DNA of 64,000 bases, taken from Takakia lepidozioides (taxonomy: Eukaryota; Streptophyta; Takakiopsida; Takakiales; Takakiaceae). The notes under the pieces are model-generated. The model saw only the letters and a list, made by a program, of their open reading frames with translations, did not search any database and was not told where the DNA came from. Positions within the stretch are counted from its first letter, which is position 1. Each line of letters starts with the position of its first letter. The stretch spans positions 27,652,001 through 27,716,000 of the forward strand of contig CM060731.1 in NCBI GenBank assembly GCA_030704615.1, given 5' to 3'. Shown piece after piece: positions 58,195 to 64,000 of this stretch. The translations under genes were made by a program, and so were the position numbers.

Positions 58195-61100
58195 CTTGTG
58201 GGAAGAGACTGGGGAAGACTTTACGCGAATGGCTAATGATATTCTGACTAAGGGGATCATGCCTTCGCAACTGGCACAATGAGTCATCACCCTAGTTCAT
58301 AAAAAAGGTGACCGAGAGCTTATTTCAAACTATAGACCTATCACCTTGTTGAACTCTACTTACAAAATAATTGCAAAGGCTCTTGCACGCCATTTGTAAC
58401 CCTTGTTACAGAAGTTAATTAGACCAGAGCAGTCAGGGTTCCTGAAAAACAGAATGATTCTTGATAACATTCTTCTTACCAATGAGGCGCTGCATCTGAC
58501 TCGTATTGATAACCAGCCTCTAGCTCTGTTAATGTTGGACTTCGAAAAGGCCTTTGATAACATTAATTGGGACTATCTTTTGAAAGCCCTAGAAACTGTT
58601 GGGATCAAGGGGAACTTCCTTAAGTGGATTCAAATCCTTCTTTCTGTTGCTTCCAGTAGAGTGGTGGTCAATGGCGTGGTATCCAAACCATTCCCTTTGT
58701 TCAAATTTGTAAGACAAGGGTGTCCGCTATCCCCCTTTCTTTTTCTTTTAGCAGCAGATGGATTGGGCCACTTACTGGATAAGAGGAAAGACTTCCCGGC
58801 GACCAAACCGAAGCCAAAAACCACAGTGAAGCCAAGAGCACTTGGTTAATAATCAAAGCTCTGCCAACGAGAGATAGATGCAAGGAACACCAATGTGCAA
58901 GCTTCCTTTTCAGTTTTGTAAGGACAGCAGCAAACCTAGTGTCATTTGAGAGATCAATTCCCACCAACTGACCTAAGAGCTCGTGCAATTCCCCATTTGA
59001 GAGCCATCTCAAACCAAATACAATGCCCCATGGGGCAATGTGTGCTGTAGCAGAGGGGTCTGCCAGTTGACTTAATAAACCAACAGATTTATTCCAGTTG
59101 ATTTTGAGACCCGAGGCTGCACAAAATGCCTTCAACGAGTTGAGTGCCGCATTGACATTGGAAAGAGGAGTTGTTAATGAACAAGGATGTGTCATTAGCA
59201 TATAACGAAGAGCGAATGGAAGAGGAAAAGTCATTCGGGGAATTAGGTACTATAAAAAAAAGTAAAATCCCTCATGAGGAATTTTATTTGGGGTGCTACT
59301 GGACCATAACCTTATCCAAAAGAGCTTTGGTAAGCTGGGACCAGCTGACACAAAGCAAAAAATATGGGGGTCTTGGGGTGCTAGACCCCCAAGCGCAGAT
59401 CACAACCTTGCTTGCTAAATGGGTTCCCCGTGCACTTACTCACCTTTCCAGCCCTTGGAGTCAGTTGGTTAGACTGAAATTTCTGGCTACCACCCCTCGT
59501 TCTAGTGATAGATGGGCTCATTCACTTAGGTGGATCATGCAAGGGTGGGAAGCTCAATGAAAACCCTGGGCTGGGTTCAAGGGCGTGGCAGTCAATCTGG
59601 ATGGCATGGTGCAAATTGCGTCCCTTCCTGGTTCAGCTAAGTCCCTCATCCTTCAGTCAGGTTTTGAGACAACCTCTCTTTGGGAATTATAACCGGGATA
59701 AAGAGGCTCTGATTCCTTGTTCTAAACGGTGGGCGGAATGGGAAGCTGCAGGTTTGGCCCACCTCCTGCATTTCTGGGATGACAACTCTTTGTCCCTTAT
59801 CTCTCCTGAATCTGCTGTGCAACAACTATCCAAGCGAAGGGTTAATGCTGGTTGGAATGCAGTTATGGGAGATCTCCCTGATAATTGGACAAGACTACTT
59901 GCTGCACCTCACCTGCATCCTCTTTCCGGTTGGTTGGGGTATTGTGTGGACTCCCAACCCAAGGCCATTTATGCAATTGCAAAGGATAACTCTGGTATAC
60001 ATGGTATTGGTTTTGAGGTTAGTAAAGATGGTAACCTCATCTCTCCAAAGTCTGTGAGTATTGCTGCAACTGCTTTGAAATAAGGGTTTTCTGTAAGCTT
60101 TCAAGCAATCCCAACCCATTGCCTCTGATGGATTTGAAACAACATGAAGAGAATTTATGCTGGTTTTGATCTGAGTGGTTATGGATGAATAAGGGACATG
60201 ACCCTTCTTCAAATATTTGGTTAAGATGGGGTACAAGCTGTTGATGCCTAAAAGAGGTTTTGACCACAAGTGGTCTAAAAAATGGCAACATTTGCCTGGA
60301 CCTGCGGTGCTGTGGAAACTGGTTTGGGGAGACACCTGGAAAAAACACAGATCTGCTAAAATAACGGCTTTCCTGTGGAAGGTGGTTAATAGAAGATTCT
60401 TGCCAGTGGCAGCTAACTTTGAAGATTCACCTTCGCAGTGTGTTTCTTGCAACCTGGCTGTTGATGAAGACTTGGAGCATGCCTTGGTGCTGTGCCCTTT
60501 CGCTCGGGCTGTTTGGGACAAGGCCCTTTGTCTATACTCCTTCTGGTCTTTTGTTTTGGATTCATCTCCCTCTGTCTTGCTGCTCAATGTAAAGAATGGA
60601 AGAATGCACTGTTCTTGTCCAGTGTGGGAGTCTCTCAGGGGGGTAATCCTTTGGCAGCTTTGAAAAATGAGGTGTTGTGTGGTGTATCAGAAAGAGAGGC
60701 CGTGTGTGCAGAAAGTTCTTTATCTGGCTCACTCAGGTCTGAGGCTCGCAAAGCTTGGTCTGTTTTGCTTGCAGCTCTTTACAAGTGTCGCAACAATCGA
60801 AGACCCCAACTCTTTGCCAAGTTTGATAATTCTTGGGGGATGGACTTCGTATTCTGCAAAAGAATTGAAGACACAAAAATTGTGTGGGAAGACTCCCCCC
60901 CCTGCCTGTTGGCAGCTCAACAACTAGCACGAAACAGACTCCACTGGAGAATGAAGACACGGAAATAAACTGGAGACACAAGCGTAGTAGCTCTAGGAAG
61001 GCAAAATCAAAGACTCAGCTTACTTATGAGGGTCCTAAGAGGAAACGGGGCAGTATGTAGGTTGTTTATTCTGGCAGCCTAGGTCCTACTCTCCTTCTTT

Positions 61101-61360
61101 TTGCTGGATAGGATTGTCTGTTTGGCTTGGACATTTCAGCTCTCTTCTTTCTCTTCACTTCTCCTTGTATCAGGAATTGATAATTCCTACCTAATCTAGA
61201 TTCCTCTTCCCTGTATTCTGCTATGTTGGTTCTGAGTGGTACCTCGGTAATCTGCCTTATTATGGCTCTTTGTAAGGTTATTTTTTCCTTACCTCTTCTT
61301 CAATAAATTTTCCAGGGCTACAATCCCCATGTTATCTAAAAAAAAAAGGAAAAAAAAAAG
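58195..61360 (+). mobile_element. 5'-truncated, decayed L1-type LINE with internal inversion and poly(A)
   Basis: Plant L1-clade ORF2. Reverse transcriptase runs from ~58240 (NYRPITLLNSTYKIIAKALA, QSGFLKNRMILDN, LMLDFEKAFDNINWDYL, VRQGCPLSPFLFLLAADGL). Then 58790-59235 reads only on the opposite strand. After that the plus strand resumes (KRALVSWDQLTQSKKYGGLG). A zf-RVT domain lies at ~60350-60540 (ITAFLWKVVNRRFLPV, CVSCNLA..DLEHALVLCP). The 3' end is AATAAATTTTCCAGGGCTAC followed by a purine-interrupted poly(A) at 61338-61359. Several stops are present and the endonuclease is missing. A further 3' tail copy lies at 7.8 kb. Confidence 0.88.
58790..59235 (-). other. Inverted segment inside the L1 element
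   Basis: On the minus strand this block encodes the part that belongs between the flanking plus-strand pieces: a catalytic-site region read as YANDTSLF (normally YADDT), then LNSLKAFCAASGLKINWNKS and ALIINQVLLASLWFLASVW. Both flanks are direct, so only this ~445-bp middle is flipped. Confidence 0.82.
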
Positions 61361-62085
61361 TTCCACCGGGCAGCCACCTAAGCAGGCACTGGCTCCCTGT
61401 TTTGTTTCCGTTCCGTTTGTATCTTGAAAACATGGGCACAGTTACCCAAATAGTCTGTCAGGGTTGGCGAGAGTAACCGGAGCAGCCGGTTTGTGGATGG
61501 ATCAACATCCTCGTTTGAACACAAGCAAAGAGACCGTTGAGGGATTGCCGCGTCGTCTTCCCGGCTGCTTGTTAATCTCCTTCTCGCTTTCTTCATTCCT
61601 CGCCGCTTGCTCCATACTTCATTAGGTTTCTGGAGGATCGTTCTAAGGGAGGATTCCAAGCAGACAGATTTTTCTACTCAGAGAGATTGCAGACAAGGTA
61701 GGTGATCAAGAGAAAGAAGCTCGCGAATGGCGTATGTGAAGGTATGTGACACTCCTTGAGCAAGTGTGCCTCGTGTTCGTGCTCGTGTGAACGACGATTG
61801 GTTATTTGAATGTAGGACAGCAAGTGATAAAATTAGTACTCTGTAAGTTGATTCCGTTCCGGGCAACAAAACTGGACTACAGCAATCCTTTCGAATTGAG
61901 CACCTTAAGGGGAATTTCTACCTCAGAATACGAAGGTCAATCTTCAAGTAAGCAATGTCCGCTGTGGCCCCGGGCTTTCCCAATTTTCATCATCGAAGGA
62001 AACTTGTTGTGATACTGCTATGCCTTGAGTTAGTGGTGCCAGAGTGGGTGTCCATCTCAGAGGGAGAGCTCTTGATGCGGACACC
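61361..62085. promoter_or_regulatory. Upstream region and 5' leader of the malectin-domain gene
   Basis: No gene is recognised. It contains a short ATG-led piece at 61727 (MAYVK then GTATGTG) and an acceptor-like GCCAG before 62043, so the leader may be spliced; that upstream ATG does not join in frame with the main exon. No clear TATA box. Confidence 0.35.
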
Positions 62086-63992
62086 ATGTCTGAAGGTGTT
62101 TTGGTCAATGCCATCCGTATGTACCAGGAATCCATAGGAGAGAAGGGGGAGGCTGCTGAAGAAAAAGATGGTGTTGCCAATTTAGGAACTGAGGACCTGC
62201 GTGGAGAGGTGGACTTCCCTGTTGAGAGCGAATGTCTTAATCAAAAAGAGATGATCAAAGTAGATTCTGCGGATGATGCCCCGTTCGTGTATGTGGACCC
62301 ACTTCCGGAAGCTCGGAGACTCTGCGAAGCATTCAACTCAGATGACTACATGACCGCCCCGGTGAACTTTCTATCTACCGATGGGTCTGACACGACTAAA
62401 GAGGTCATGGACAGTGACATGGACGGTGCGGAGTCCTGCTGTTCGTCAATGAAGCTGAGCTTCGAAGTGCTGGACGGGAAGCAGATGCCTAAATTTTTGC
62501 CAGGTATCTTCCTATCCTCGCTGTCGACAGTTCTGCGAGTGTCTTGTGTTTCTAGAGTGGACGGATACTCTGGCAATGCCTTAATATCCTGTTGCCTCCA
62601 AGCTGTCCTTCCGCCTACGCCTTATCCTCACACAAGATCACCGTGAACCCCTGCCACTGATTTTGCCTGCCCGAGGGAACTTCCTTCGCCTCTCACCCCT
62701 TACGTTTCTTTCCTGCTGTCATCCATCTCGAAATTTCCTGTTGTGTGTGTCCGTAGCTGTCTGAATTATGAGGTTCAAAATGTAACGTCTCACTCATCGA
62801 CCAAGATCTGGGAGTAATATGCTTCGGAGGCTATGCCATAGGCCACATTGAAGAGAACAGTCGTCGTCTTTCCATCTTCAAGCCAGTAGGCTCTATCTCC
62901 TTCACTACCAGGTTTCTTTGCAGTCTGGTTTTCTCTCTCCCGCTTTCTTTTGTCCCGTAAGTTCTTTGAGCTTTCCGGGGCATTATAAGTTTCTTTCATT
63001 TCAGTTGAGCAATAGGTGTTTTTGGGCTGCTCGTGGTGCCCCTCTCTTTCTTCCTCTTGTCCCATAAGCTCTTTAAGCTTCCCGTGGACGTTACGAAGCA
63101 CCATTTCATTTAATTTCTCTTCTCTTTCATGTATGTGGGTAGAGTTGAAATGCCATCTGTTTTCTGTGGCAGAGGATGTCTTGGTGGCAATCAATGCTGG
63201 AGGTCAGTTGCTTTCATATGCCCCATTCGGGTTCAAGTTTCAAGAAGATCACCTTTTTTCAGGAGGGGATGTGTTGCGGACAGATGAGAACATTTCTGGA
63301 GCACTAGAACCATGTCTTTACCAGACTGCAAGATATGGGGACTTCTCCTACATCTTTCAGGACGTTCCAAGTGGCAACCTCCGTGTCGATTTACATTTTG
63401 CTGAGATCATTTTCACAAATGGGCCCCCGGGCATGCGAGTCTTTGATGTCATCATTCAAGGCGAGAAGGTGATATTCATACCTTTACTTGCACAACATGT
63501 GTGTGGCTTTTGAGACTATGTCTCATTGCAAAACTATTGCATTTGGTAGGAATCAAAACTAATTCCACGATTCCCTGTTGCAGTTACTGAAGCTTCCCTC
63601 GTGCTACCTTTCGGATGTGCATGGTGCCTCTCTCATACTCGTAGTCCCCTCCTCTTGTTGTGCCTCTGGCCCACATTCCTTCCCCGGCTAGAAGGCTGTG
63701 AAGCATATCCTTCCCATCACATACACACATCTTTCCACCTTCCACTGGCTGGAATCCAGCTGCTCAGTGGACTTCCCTGGAGATGCCAATTTGGCTGGAA
63801 ATCTGATGGTCATCCTCTGTGGACAGGTGATATCGGAGCTAGATGTGTATGCAGAAGTGGGGTCCAACAGTGCACTGGTTTTGAGTGTAAACACGTCAGT
63901 GAGTGAGGAGCGTACTCTGGCTGTCACTTTCGAAGGGGTCATCGGCAGCCCTATTGTCAATGCAGTTTGTGTCCGATCAGCCCAACCTCTTG
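62086..63992 (+). CDS. Malectin-domain protein, probably malectin-kinesin (kinesin-14), 5' part, partial at right edge
   Basis: Three coding exons: 62086-62503, 63173-63468 and 63827-63992, joining in phase (880 nt, 293 codons); a GTAAGG donor at 63993 shows the gene continues. Exon 1 (139 residues) is acidic and low-complexity, with CEAFNSDDYMTAPVNF. Exons 2-3 form a malectin (di-glucose-binding-like) domain: VAINAGGQLLSYAPFGFKFQ, DLHFAEIIF, FDVIIQGEKVISELDVYAEV, ending SPIVNAVCVRSAQP. In plants this short-N-terminus-then-malectin layout is known from kinesin-14 proteins with a malectin domain before the motor; malectin-like receptor kinases would show a signal peptide instead. No motor sequence is visible, so the kinesin identity is inferred. 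The start at 62086 is the first ATG in the open frame; an upstream spliced start remains possible. Confidence 0.8.
62925..63118 (+). repeat. Two LINE 3'-tail copies in intron 1 of the malectin-domain gene
   Basis: 62955-63002 (CCGTAAGTTCTTTGAGCTTT, CATTATAAGTTTCTTTCATT) and 63020-63118 (TTTTTGGGCTGCTCGTGG, CCCATAAGCTCTTTAAGC, GTGGACGTTACGAAGCACCA, CATTTCATTT). The second matches the 3' UTR of the LINE copy at 27.78-27.9 kb. Sense orientation. Confidence 0.7.
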
Positions 63993-64000
63993 GTAAGGTG

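Noticed and set aside
59895-60587. 230-codon minus-strand frame in the L1 element
   Set aside because: Antisense to the zf-RVT region that reads correctly on the plus strand.
61727-61741. MAYVK as the first coding exon of the malectin-domain gene
   Set aside because: Joining its GT donor to the acceptor before 62043 runs into a stop codon, so it was not used; the ATG at 62086 was kept.
1-64000. CRISPR arrays, bacterial operons, rRNA genes
   Set aside because: No spaced direct repeats of CRISPR type, no rRNA text, and pervasive spliceosomal introns show a nuclear eukaryotic sequence.

Overview
The window is nuclear DNA of a green plant (streptophyte). It carries a plant-type ABCC transporter, a plant-length TIM17, the chlorophyll-cycle enzyme 7-hydroxymethyl chlorophyll a reductase (HCAR), an SF1-like branchpoint-binding protein and the start of a malectin-domain protein like the plant malectin-kinesins. 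All five except TIM17 are split by many introns, most ending GT..AG. The intergenic DNA is full of LINEs, gypsy elements and small DNA transposons. The large introns, the TTTAGGG-type repeat and a gag of a kind known from early-diverging plants suggest a non-seed land plant (lycophyte, fern or bryophyte grade) or a close alga. That placement is inference.

Layout. 1-5.6 kb: 5' two-thirds of an ABCC transporter gene, minus strand, running off the left edge. 5.6-20.1 kb: a long repeat-rich stretch holding two tRNA-headed SINE-like elements, an L1 3' tail, small foldback elements, a Tourist-like MITE, a ~107-bp tandem array, a 32-bp inverted repeat and a decayed gypsy gag-protease fragment. About 4 kb of it (15.9-20.1 kb) could not be assigned. 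20.8-21.5 kb: TIM17, plus strand, one exon. 23.3-33.1 kb: HCAR, minus strand, 19 coding exons assembled here into a complete 492-residue frame. Its introns hold several LINE 3' fragments. HCAR is tail-to-tail with TIM17 and head-to-head with the next gene. 35.2-49.0 kb: SF1-like gene, plus strand, 12 coding exons, 1037 residues. Its intron 7 contains a nearly full-length 4.6-kb LINE and its intron 9 a 4 x 113-bp tandem array. 49.9-51.2 kb: a hAT-type MITE with perfect TIRs and target-site duplication, followed by a related repeat. 52.3-58.2 kb: a decayed gypsy element, minus strand, with its probable LTR split by an 842-bp CACTA-like element. 58.2-61.4 kb: a 5'-truncated L1 LINE with an internal inversion and poly(A) tail. 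62.1-64.0 kb: first three exons of the malectin-domain gene, continuing off the right edge.

The host genes belong to unrelated processes (membrane transport, mitochondrial import, chlorophyll b-to-a conversion, splicing, probably motor function). Nothing suggests a functional cluster. The most notable features are the nested and rearranged transposons, a LINE-tail family found mainly in introns, and a three-unit telomere-type repeat that interrupts a LINE reverse transcriptase. All exon joins were worked out by eye from splice sites, reading phase and family similarity. Transcripts would be needed to confirm them.
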